DNA from: an uncultured bacterium
Lineage (GTDB): Bacteria > Patescibacteriota > Saccharimonadia > Saccharimonadales > Saccharimonadaceae
DNA: 10,713 nt
NCBI GenBank assembly: GCA_937872185.1
Contig: CALMQN010000131.1
Span: 1-10,713 of the forward strand
Direction of reading: 5' to 3'
Part shown: positions 1 to 5,490 of the stretch, in pieces
Numbering within the stretch: position 1 is the first letter of the stretch
Layout: every line of letters starts with the position of its first letter
Notes under the pieces: generated by a model
What the model was told of the DNA's origin: nothing
What the model saw: the letters and a program-made list of their open reading frames with translations, nothing else
The model's database searches: none
Translations under genes and position numbers: made by a program

Positions 1-450
1 ATTTGCTCGCTCTGTTCCGGTCAGGTTTTCCCAGGCACTTTGTGTTTCAAATATCTGGTCGTGCATTTCCCAGTATTTGTTCTGTAGACCAGCTGCCTCG
101 GCTGCACCCGCTGCAGCACGGGCGTTCGGGTGGATCGAGGTCAGTGGGAAATTGCGAAACACAAAACCGATTTGGTCCTTGTATGTTTCGACGATTGCCT
201 TGATACGAGGATGTGCTTTACCGCAGCCAGGGCACTGGAAATCACCATATTCGATGAGTAGTACCTTACTGTCGGACTTGCCGTATACGTGGTCGGCAAT
301 GTTGCCGTTCATGTCACTTGCTGGCTGAACTGTATTGGCGTCGACGTTGCTCACATCAATCGCTGGGTTGCCGCTTCGCGATGCGACGACTAATGTCACC
401 AGAAGCCCGGCGACGATCACGCTAAAAATAATCCAAGTTAATTTACTCAC
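1..450 (-). CDS. DsbA-like thiol:disulfide oxidoreductase, membrane-anchored (C-terminus beyond window)
   Basis: The N-terminal 150 residues of a thioredoxin-fold protein of the DsbA family are visible; the gene runs off the left edge. A GTG start is chosen because AGGAG lies 5 nt upstream. Residues 5-23 form one hydrophobic segment with a lysine before it and an arginine after it, which fits a signal anchor placing the catalytic domain outside the membrane. A linker of about 35 residues follows, then a strand ending in EYGDFQCPGCGKAH with the redox pair C73-P-G-C76. Further on, FRNFPL and HPNARAAAGAAEAA match the post-active-site helices of DsbA proteins fused to a membrane anchor. By family it would form or isomerise disulfides in exported proteins. 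The secreted protein at 6392-6934 has two cysteines and could be a client, which is inference. The missing end should hold the cis-proline loop. Confidence 0.88.
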   Translation of the reverse strand, partial: MSKLTWIIFSVIVAGLLVTLVVASRSGNPAIDVSNVDANTVQPASDMNGNIADHVYGKSDSKVLLIEYGDFQCPGCGKAHPRIKAIVETYKDQIGFVFRNFPLTSIHPNARAAAGAAEAAGLQNKYWEMHDQIFETQSAWENLTGTERAN

Positions 451-455
451 ACACA

Positions 456-460
456 CTCCT
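456..460 (-). promoter_or_regulatory. Shine-Dalgarno of the DsbA-like gene
   Basis: AGGAG on the minus strand sits 5 nt before the GTG at 450-448 and decides that start. Another in-frame GTG at 456-454 overlaps this site and so is less likely. With the promoter at 478-486 the transcript would have a leader of about 20 nt, so this gene is not leaderless. Confidence 0.7.
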
Positions 461-477
461 TATTATCTGCTGTCTTT

Positions 478-486
478 ATTATAGCA
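478..486 (-). promoter_or_regulatory. Extended -10 promoter for the DsbA-like gene
   Basis: The minus strand reads TGC followed by TATAAT, a perfect extended -10 box (TGnTATAAT). No convincing -35 is seen about 17 bp further upstream, which an extended -10 can tolerate. A second possible -10, GATAAT at 467-462, lies closer to the gene but overlaps the leader that carries the ribosome binding site. The 72-bp gap also holds the divergent promoter of the CBS gene. Confidence 0.55.
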
Positions 487-507
487 GGCGAAGGGCCGCC
501 ACTGTTG

Positions 508-513
508 TACAAT
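508..513 (+). promoter_or_regulatory. -10 box for the CBS-domain gene (short or no leader)
   Basis: TACAAT lies 9 nt before the ATG at 523. Transcription would start about 3 nt before that ATG, so the message would be nearly leaderless. There is no Shine-Dalgarno before the ATG. An in-frame TTG at 505 overlaps the box and is therefore an unlikely start. Confidence 0.45.
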
Positions 514-522
514 AGACGTATC

Positions 523-1536
523 ATGTTTACGTTTCTTTTTATCCTGACGCTACTGACGGTATTTGGGTTACTGCTGGTTGCTGCGATGCAGCCAACCATG
601 GCATCGCTCAGTACCTTTGAGTTGGAGCGACGTGCGTCATCTGGCGATGGGAAAGCAAAGGATCATCTGCGTCGTGCCGCACTGCTGGGTGATGTAATGT
701 CTGCGATTCGCATCAAAACAGCGCTCCTTCTTGTGCTGTCGGTTCTTTTGCTGGTCACGACGTTCGGGTGGTTAATTGGGACGATCGCTGCGCTTATCCT
801 GGCACTCGAGTACGGCGCTATCGCTCGGTTGAAGCCCATTCGGTTTGTTTCAGGCAAGGCCTATGCCTACGTCGAACCATTTTGGCTGAAGGTCGCTGAC
901 CAGCATCCGACATATTTTAAGCTTATCCGTTCGGTGTCACCTGTAGCTGCGGCGACTACACTGGGATCTCGTCACGAATTGCAGCATTTGGTAGAAACGT
1001 CAGACGGCGTATTAACAGCGGACGAGCGAAAGCTCATTGTTAATGGGCTGTCATTTAACGACCGGTTGGTAAGCGAGGTCATGACACCAAAAGGTGCAAT
1101 CAGCACCATCAAACATAGCGAATTTTTAGGTCCTTTGATGCTGGATGAGCTGCATAAAGTCGGGCACAGTCGTCTGCCGGTGATAAAAGACGATATTGAC
1201 CACGTGATCGGTGTATTACATCTTCAAAGTTTATTGGCACTTGATATCAAGCGATCGGTTACTGCCGAAAAGGCCATGGAACCACGCGTCTTTTACATCC
1301 GCGAAGATCAAACGTTGCATCATGCCTTGGCGGCATTTTTGCGGACACACCACCACCTGTTTATAGTGGTAAACGAATATCGCGAGACGGTTGGGTTATT
1401 GACACTCGAAGACGTTATTGAAGCATTGCTGGGTCGCAAGATTATTGATGAATTTGACGGGCACGAGGATCTGCGCAGTGTCGCGCTTCGTCATTCGGCC
1501 ACAAACAATAGTCCAGCGGGTCGCGAAGACGTCTAG
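523..1536 (+). CDS. Membrane protein with CBS-domain pair (CNNM/CorC-HlyC relative)
   Basis: The 337-residue protein has a hydrophobic N-terminal segment (about 2-22), a charged loop, and two further membrane segments between about 64 and 100. A cytoplasmic part follows. The stretch from LTADERKLIVNGL to VSEVMTPK (164-190) is the junction and first CBS motif typical of CNNM/CorC-HlyC proteins. The second CBS half ends in RETVGLLTLEDVIEALLG (287-304), followed by KIIDEFD. In this family CBS pairs bind adenine nucleotides and gate ion transport, often of Mg2+ or Na+. The N-terminus is shorter and less regular than a full DUF21/CNNM domain, and the usual C-terminal CorC_HlyC domain is missing: only about 25 polar residues follow the second CBS. 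Function may therefore be regulatory rather than transport. The ATG at 523 is chosen over an in-frame TTG at 505 because a -10 box covers the latter. aspS follows 37 nt downstream from its own promoter. Confidence 0.85.
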   Translation: MFTFLFILTLLTVFGLLLVAAMQPTMASLSTFELERRASSGDGKAKDHLRRAALLGDVMSAIRIKTALLLVLSVLLLVTTFGWLIGTIAALILALEYGAIARLKPIRFVSGKAYAYVEPFWLKVADQHPTYFKLIRSVSPVAAATTLGSRHELQHLVETSDGVLTADERKLIVNGLSFNDRLVSEVMTPKGAISTIKHSEFLGPLMLDELHKVGHSRLPVIKDDIDHVIGVLHLQSLLALDIKRSVTAEKAMEPRVFYIREDQTLHHALAAFLRTHHHLFIVVNEYRETVGLLTLEDVIEALLGRKIIDEFDGHEDLRSVALRHSATNNSPAGREDV

Positions 1537-1553
1537 CCTTATAGGGGTGAGGG

Positions 1554-1562
1554 TGGTACACT
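1554..1562 (+). promoter_or_regulatory. Extended -10 promoter for aspS
   Basis: TGG followed by TACACT forms an extended -10 box in the short gap after the CBS gene. It lies 11 nt before the ATG at 1574, predicting a leader of only about 3-6 nt and no ribosome binding site. It supports 1574 over the longer open frame that begins further upstream inside the CBS gene. Confidence 0.45.
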
Positions 1563-1573
1563 TAACAGTAATT

Positions 1574-2887
1574 ATGACACGAACAATGACCAGCGAATTG
1601 AAGGAAAAAATCGACGAGACCGTTACTCTTAGTGGATGGCTGCACAAAAAGCGATTGCTTGGAGGACTGAATTTTATTACCATTCGCGACGGATCTGGTG
1701 TTGCCCAGACACTTATTGATAACAAAGACGAGCTGGAAAAGCTGCGTGGTTTGCAAATTGGTACGGTACTGTCGCTGACAGGCAAAGTCATTAGCGACGA
1801 GCGTGCACCAGGTGGCGCTGAGCTGCATGACGTCAAAGTAGAGGTTTTAGTTCCTGTTACTGACGAATCGCCGATCGAAATTGACAAGCCAATTGATCAC
1901 AAGTCAGAAAATCTCGATACCTTGTTTGATAACCGCGTCATTGGACTGCGAAACTTGCAGGAACGAGCGGTCTTTGAAATTCAGTCGACGCTGACCCGTG
2001 CAATGCGTCAGTACTTCTACGACAACCAGTTTACCGAAATGCATACACCAAAGCTACTTGCTGAGGCGACCGAAGGTGGCGCCGAGGTGTTCAAGTTAGA
2101 TTACTTTGGTAAGACAGCGACTCTTGCACAGAGCCCGCAGTTTTATAAGCAGATGATGGTCGGCGTGTTTGAGCGTGTCTTTGAGATTGCTCCCGTGTAC
2201 CGAGCCGAACAAAGCGCAACAACCCGTCACATGACAGAATACACATCGATAGACGGCGAAATGGGCTTTATCACTTTACAAGACCTAGAGTCGTTTTTAA
2301 GCGGTCTTTTGCGCTTTTCGACTGATGCCGTTTGGGCGGCCCACGAACCCGAACTGAAACGCTGGAACGCGACCAAACCACTCATCCCGGAACAAATTCC
2401 GGTGCTTTCAATGAATGAGATTCATGAACGCTACAGCAAGGCAACAGGGGAAAACACCGTTGGTGAAAAAGATCTTCGACCTGATGAGGAACGTTGGATA
2501 TGCGAATATAGCAAAAAAGAGCTTGGATCTGAAGCAGTGTTTGTCAGTGAATGGCCGGCAAGCGAAATGAAGTTTTATCACAAGGCGAACGAAGAAAACC
2601 CAGAGGTTGCCGATCGCGTCGACCTGCTGTTTAGGGGCGTTGAAATTACGACGGGTAGTATGCGCGAAAACCGCTATGATGTCATTGTTGCGCAGCTAAA
2701 AAAGATGACTGGTGCCGGGCCTGATGACGCAGGCTTTGCGCCACTGATATCAGCGATGAAATACGGCATGCCGCCACATGGAGGCTTTGGTATGGGTCTT
2801 GAACGTGTCACCCAGAAGCTACTTGGCTTTAACAATATTAAAGAAGCAACGCTTTTCCCGCGCGACATTAATCGACTGACACCATAG
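1574..2887 (+). CDS. aspS: Aspartyl-tRNA synthetase, archaeal-type (probably non-discriminating)
   Basis: A class IIb synthetase of 437 residues that charges tRNA with aspartate. An N-terminal OB-fold anticodon-binding domain (about 15-105, SGWLHKKRLLGG then FITIRDGSG) is followed by the catalytic domain. Visible signatures are LAQSPQFYKQMM (184-195), motif 2 with YRAE (209-212) and TTRHMTEY (216-223), and motif 3 GGFGMGLER (403-411), ending in FPRDINRL. The length and these motifs match the archaeal/eukaryotic form. The bacterial GAD insertion, which makes bacterial AspRS about 590 residues, is absent. His24, where discriminating archaeal enzymes have Trp, and the PGG at 79-81 resemble non-discriminating enzymes that also make Asp-tRNA(Asn) for amidation by GatCAB. 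That last step is inference from remembered alignments. The ATG at 1574 fits the promoter position and the family N-terminus. Confidence 0.95.
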   Translation: MTRTMTSELKEKIDETVTLSGWLHKKRLLGGLNFITIRDGSGVAQTLIDNKDELEKLRGLQIGTVLSLTGKVISDERAPGGAELHDVKVEVLVPVTDESPIEIDKPIDHKSENLDTLFDNRVIGLRNLQERAVFEIQSTLTRAMRQYFYDNQFTEMHTPKLLAEATEGGAEVFKLDYFGKTATLAQSPQFYKQMMVGVFERVFEIAPVYRAEQSATTRHMTEYTSIDGEMGFITLQDLESFLSGLLRFSTDAVWAAHEPELKRWNATKPLIPEQIPVLSMNEIHERYSKATGENTVGEKDLRPDEERWICEYSKKELGSEAVFVSEWPASEMKFYHKANEENPEVADRVDLLFRGVEITTGSMRENRYDVIVAQLKKMTGAGPDDAGFAPLISAMKYGMPPHGGFGMGLERVTQKLLGFNNIKEATLFPRDINRLTP

Positions 2888-2897
2888 GCGTATTGGC

Positions 2898-3092
2898 GTG
2901 AGTGAGGCAGAAGACGAATGTATCCGTGCCTACGAGGCAGATCTAAAATTAATCCGTAAGGAAACGCGACAACGTATTGGGATGCAGCTGTTCGCGGCAC
3001 TTTGCACGTCATACGGTGCCTCAAGCGCTGAGCTGTTGGCATTGATACCCAAAAAGAATGATGATCGTCCGGCTGGCTCTGCATTTTCGTAA
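2898..3092 (+). CDS. Small hypothetical protein (64 aa)
   Basis: An open frame starting with GTG lies 10 nt after the aspS stop and fills almost all the space before the next promoter. The protein is predicted to be mostly helical: an acidic start (SEAEDE), a charged segment rich in K/R/E, then a more hydrophobic segment (MQLFAALCTSYGASSAELLALI) and a polar tail. It has no signal peptide, membrane segment or recognised motif. Codon choice looks like its neighbours, and a gap of this size without a gene would stand out here, which favours a real gene cotranscribed with aspS. Against it, no Shine-Dalgarno or -10 box precedes the GTG. No function is proposed. Confidence 0.45.
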   Translation: MSEAEDECIRAYEADLKLIRKETRQRIGMQLFAALCTSYGASSAELLALIPKKNDDRPAGSAFS

Positions 3093-3101
3093 TGTTATAC
3101 T
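3093..3101 (+). promoter_or_regulatory. Leaderless extended -10 promoter for the TM2-domain gene
   Basis: TGT followed by TATACT is an extended -10 box. Exactly 6 nt (AAGCAT) separate it from the ATG at 3108, so the predicted first transcribed base is the A of the start codon. No Shine-Dalgarno is present. Confidence 0.65.
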
Positions 3102-3107
3102 AAGCAT

Positions 3108-3674
3108 ATGCAAGAAGAACCGACAGTAGCGGTTGCTGCTCCTAGCCCTGAAGCTATAAAAGTACCTGTCGATAAATCGCGCCATTTCTTGGCGGTGTTC
3201 TTTTTTAGCTTTATGTGGGGCCAGTTCGGCGTTGATCGCTTTTACCTTGGCAAATTATGGACGGGCATTTTGAAGCTTATTACGTTTGGCGGCTTGGGAT
3301 TATGGACATTGATCGACTTTGTGCTGATCATGTCGGGCGTTATGAAAGACAAACAGGGTAATCCCATGCGCGAGGTCGCGCGCTATAAAAAGTTTGCAGC
3401 AAAGACGGTACTGTTTTTCGCTCTTATATTAGGGCTGGTGATCCTTATTAGCGGCGTCAGTCTTATCTATACGATTTATACGATCGTGACGCACTTTATG
3501 GATGGTGGAGGTATTAAGAGTTTGATACCGTTCGATATCCCTGGCATAACGGATAGTCCAATTTTGAAACAGTATGATCAAATTCAGAGTTTGATGAACG
3601 GCGGCGATGTCGGCGGTGTCGATTTGAGTGGGGTCGATCTAAACAATGTCGATCTTAAGAGTCTACAGCAGTAG
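3108..3674 (+). CDS. TM2-domain membrane protein with pentapeptide-like tail
   Basis: The 188-residue protein starts with a Pro/Ala/Glu-rich segment of about 20 residues. A TM2 domain follows (about 24-76): two membrane helices around the conserved turn GQFGVDRFYLGKLWTGILK, with D43-R-F-Y-L-G48, followed by GGLGLWTLIDF. A short basic cytoplasmic-looking loop leads to a third hydrophobic segment (about 100-127), then a soluble C-terminal region of about 60 residues. The last part repeats VDLSG, VDLNN, VDLKS (171-185), resembling the A(D/N)Lxx unit of pentapeptide-repeat proteins. TM2 proteins are widespread and their biochemical role is not settled. The start is fixed by the promoter, whose -10 ends 6 nt before this ATG. 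The 3' end overlaps the opposing DNA glycosylase gene by 20 bp. Confidence 0.88.
   Translation: MQEEPTVAVAAPSPEAIKVPVDKSRHFLAVFFFSFMWGQFGVDRFYLGKLWTGILKLITFGGLGLWTLIDFVLIMSGVMKDKQGNPMREVARYKKFAAKTVLFFALILGLVILISGVSLIYTIYTIVTHFMDGGGIKSLIPFDIPGITDSPILKQYDQIQSLMNGGDVGGVDLSGVDLNNVDLKSLQQ
3618..3662 (+). repeat. Three tandem 15-bp units coding VDLxx
   Basis: Three consecutive 15-bp units each begin with GTCGAT and then a leucine codon, encoding VDLSG, VDLNN and VDLKS at the end of the TM2-domain protein. The leucine codons and the last two codons of each unit differ, so the repeat is conserved more at protein than at DNA level. Confidence 0.7.
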
Positions 3675-4305
3675 GTTTATTATCGAGCGAGTGCCAGATG
3701 TACCAGCTGGCGATTGATGCATACGGGTGCCAGTTATTATCATCGGCGATCTTTACGATCTCATCTGGTGCGGGCGAATGGTCAAGGCCATATAAGTTTT
3801 GTATGCCATTTTTAATACCCAAATCACCGACTGGCAGTACATCCAATCGTCCCATGCAGAACATCAAAAACATGTGGACGGTCCATACTCCGACGCCCTT
3901 TATCTGAGTTAACTCAGTGATAATCTCGTTATTTGACAGTGCGTCTAAATGATCAAATTTCACGGTACCTTCGATGACTTTCAGGGCCAGGTCCTGGATA
4001 TAACTGCCTTTTTGCCGGGACAACCCGACGCTGCGAAGTTGCTCGATGTCTTTTTGCAAGATTTCCTCGGGCGTCGGAAAGTGCCCAGTGTCAAACAAAG
4101 CAACGAATCGCTTCAGGATCGTCGCGGCCGCCTTGACGCTCAACTGCTGCGAGATGATGCTTTCGACCAGTTCTTGGTAATAGTTTCTGTGTGGTGTTAT
4201 CGTGGACAACCCGGCACGTTTGATGATCGGTGCCAGCGCACTGTCATGTTTCGCCAAATGAGTGGCGGCAACTTTTAAGGTAATGGGTGTCGCGATCAGG
4301 TGCAT
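3655..4305 (-). CDS. HhH-GPD DNA glycosylase (DNA-3-methyladenine glycosylase II, AlkA/Mag1-like)
   Basis: The 216-residue protein is a base-excision repair glycosylase for alkylated bases. Family features appear in order: SIISQQLSVKAA (49-60), GLSRQKGSYI (94-103), the helix-hairpin-helix LTQIKGVGVWTVHMFL (132-147), then GRLDVLPVGDLGIKNG, with Asp161 in the position of the catalytic aspartate. There is no Fe-S cysteine cluster, as expected for AlkA. It is shorter than E. coli AlkA because the N-terminal TBP-like domain is missing, giving the compact Mag1-like form. The ATG at 4305 is chosen because the preceding gene's TAA ends one base earlier and the family homology starts there. No Shine-Dalgarno is seen, so translation probably depends on coupling to the MBL gene. 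It is last in the msrA-MBL-glycosylase operon and its end overlaps the convergent TM2 gene. Confidence 0.9.
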   Translation of the reverse strand: MHLIATPITLKVAATHLAKHDSALAPIIKRAGLSTITPHRNYYQELVESIISQQLSVKAAATILKRFVALFDTGHFPTPEEILQKDIEQLRSVGLSRQKGSYIQDLALKVIEGTVKFDHLDALSNNEIITELTQIKGVGVWTVHMFLMFCMGRLDVLPVGDLGIKNGIQNLYGLDHSPAPDEIVKIADDNNWHPYASIASWYIWHSLDNKPTAVDS

Positions 4306-4306
4306 G

Positions 4307-4942
4307 TTATACGTCCACTGATTGCCCGACCGCAAGGGGCATGTAACTGATTTGGGTCTTCTCAGCAAATCCACCAACGATCCTATCAAATAGCGCTTGG
4401 CCTGGTTCCGAATTGTGCACATTATGCGTCGGAAAGACTTTTGCGGGCTTTACGGTCAGCATGAAATCAACTGCATCACTTGTTTTGAACCAAGGGCCGC
4501 TGGCAGGAAGCGCCAACAGTTCGACAGGAAGATGAGGTCCCGCGAATGAATCGCCAGGGTAGTATAGCTTGCTATTAACCATGACGCCGATGTTATCAAT
4601 CAGCGGAATACTGGAATGTATTTCGGCATGTGTGCCGCCGAAAAACTCAAAAATAAATGGTCCGACAGTTATTTTATCTGCTGGCCTAACAGTAAAGGAC
4701 GTATAATCTTGCATTTTTGATGTAATTGCTTCGAGCGATATGAATACAGCGTCAGGGTTCTTTTCAAATATCGCAGTCAGTGTCGATGGATCAAAGTGGT
4801 CTGGATGTTCGTGTGTCACTACGACTGCCACGACGTTATCCGGGATGACTAGACTTTTTGTGAAGTCACCTGGATCGACAATCAACATCTTTTCGTCGAT
4901 TTCGACCGTGAAACAGGCATGTTCGAATTTCGTAATTTTCAT
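4307..4942 (-). CDS. Metallo-beta-lactamase-fold hydrolase (UlaG-like / UPF0173-type)
   Basis: The 211-residue single-domain MBL-fold protein has a complete set of predicted metal ligands: H44-E-H46-P-D48-H49 (HxHxDH), His105 in GGTHAEIH, Asp131 in YPGDSF, and His173 in PTHNVHN. The N-terminus (KITKFEHACFTVEI, then LIVDPG) and the overall size match the UlaG-like group of predicted metal-dependent hydrolases. The substrate cannot be read from sequence; related proteins act on phosphodiesters, lactones or nucleotides. It lies between msrA and a DNA glycosylase. Its ATG directly follows the msrA stop TAG, with a perfect AAGGAG 6 nt upstream. The context suggests a role in stress or damage clean-up, which is inference. 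Confidence 0.88.
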   Translation of the reverse strand: MKITKFEHACFTVEIDEKMLIVDPGDFTKSLVIPDNVVAVVVTHEHPDHFDPSTLTAIFEKNPDAVFISLEAITSKMQDYTSFTVRPADKITVGPFIFEFFGGTHAEIHSSIPLIDNIGVMVNSKLYYPGDSFAGPHLPVELLALPASGPWFKTSDAVDFMLTVKPAKVFPTHNVHNSEPGQALFDRIVGGFAEKTQISYMPLAVGQSVDV

Positions 4943-5470
4943 CTAATTCTCCTTAAACCACTTAGTATATACTGCGCGGGCCTTGACTATTTTCGGTGTG
5001 ATAACAATTGAACAGTATCCATTGCCGGGGTTTTTATTAAAGTAGTCCTGATGATAGTCTTCAGCTGGATAAAATGTGTCAAGCTGAGACAGTTTGGTGA
5101 CGATCGGGTCGTCCCAGTGGCTTTGCGCGCGCTCTTTTGCCGCCTCAAAGGCAACTTGTTGTACATCGTCTGCGTAGAACATTGCCGAGCGGTACTGGGT
5201 GCCAATATCGTGCCCTTGATAGTTGAGTGTTGTGGGGTCGTGTATCAAGAAGAAGAGATCAAGAATTGTTTCGGCTGGTATCACTGATTCGTCAAATGTG
5301 ATCTTTACGGATTGGGCATGGCCTGTCTCGCCGGTTTCGATTTCATGATATGTCGGATGCATCGTGCCGCCGCCTGTATACCCACTAACGACGGATTCAA
5401 CGCCCTTTAGCCGTCGATAGACTGCGTCCAAGCACCAAAAACATCCACCAGCGATTACATATGTCGTCAT
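4943..5470 (-). CDS. msrA: Peptide-methionine (S)-S-oxide reductase
   Basis: MsrA reduces the S-epimer of methionine sulfoxide in proteins and free methionine. The 175-residue length is typical of a stand-alone MsrA without an MsrB fusion. The active-site motif GGCFWC is at 8-13, with Cys10 as the catalytic nucleophile. It is followed by GVESVVSGYTGG, the substrate-pocket stretch TGHAQSVKITFD, FFLIHDPTTLNYQG, DIGTQYRSAMFY and the late motif AEDYHQDYF. Cys153 in GYCSIVITPK is the only cysteine outside the GCFWC motif and is the likely resolving residue. The ATG at 5470 is supported by a TATAAT box ending 6 nt upstream, so the message is predicted leaderless. It heads a minus-strand operon with the MBL hydrolase and the alkylbase glycosylase, and diverges from mutY. 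Confidence 0.96.
   Translation of the reverse strand: MTTYVIAGGCFWCLDAVYRRLKGVESVVSGYTGGGTMHPTYHEIETGETGHAQSVKITFDESVIPAETILDLFFLIHDPTTLNYQGHDIGTQYRSAMFYADDVQQVAFEAAKERAQSHWDDPIVTKLSQLDTFYPAEDYHQDYFNKNPGNGYCSIVITPKIVKARAVYTKWFKEN
4949..4954 (-). promoter_or_regulatory. Shine-Dalgarno of the MBL-hydrolase gene
   Basis: AAGGAG lies within the last codons of msrA, 6 nt before the ATG at 4942-4940. This shows that the organism uses Shine-Dalgarno initiation inside operons, even though the operon's first gene is predicted leaderless. Confidence 0.75.
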
Positions 5471-5476
5471 ACATCT

Positions 5477-5484
5477 ATTATACT
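5477..5484. promoter_or_regulatory. Symmetric bidirectional leaderless promoter, msrA/mutY
   Basis: The 8-bp element ATTATACT reads TATACT at 5479-5484 on the plus strand and TATAAT at 5482-5477 on the minus strand. The two -10 boxes overlap by 4 bp. The plus box ends 6 nt before the mutY ATG at 5491 and the minus box ends 6 nt before the msrA ATG at 5470. The two predicted start sites are equally distant from the centre of the element. No good -35 or TGn extension is seen on either side. Confidence 0.6.
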
Positions 5485-5490
5485 GGATTG

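Noticed and set aside
1418..1573. N-terminal extension of aspS reaching back into the CBS gene
   Set aside because: The frame is open but overlaps the CBS gene, and its translation has no relation to AspRS. The promoter and family start point to 1574.
3698..4278. Plus-strand frames opposite the glycosylase (3698-3907, 3949-4278)
   Set aside because: They lie antisense to a gene with clear catalytic motifs, and their translations show no motif or separate expression signal.
4306..4422. Longer start for the alkylbase glycosylase inside the MBL gene
   Set aside because: The 39 extra residues are the MBL gene read in another frame, and glycosylase homology begins at the ATG at 4305.
5461..5490. 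Upstream in-frame ATG at 5461 as the mutY start
   Set aside because: It would overlap the start of msrA and include the -10 box. The 10 extra residues (MSSYIYYTGL) do not belong to the family N-terminus.
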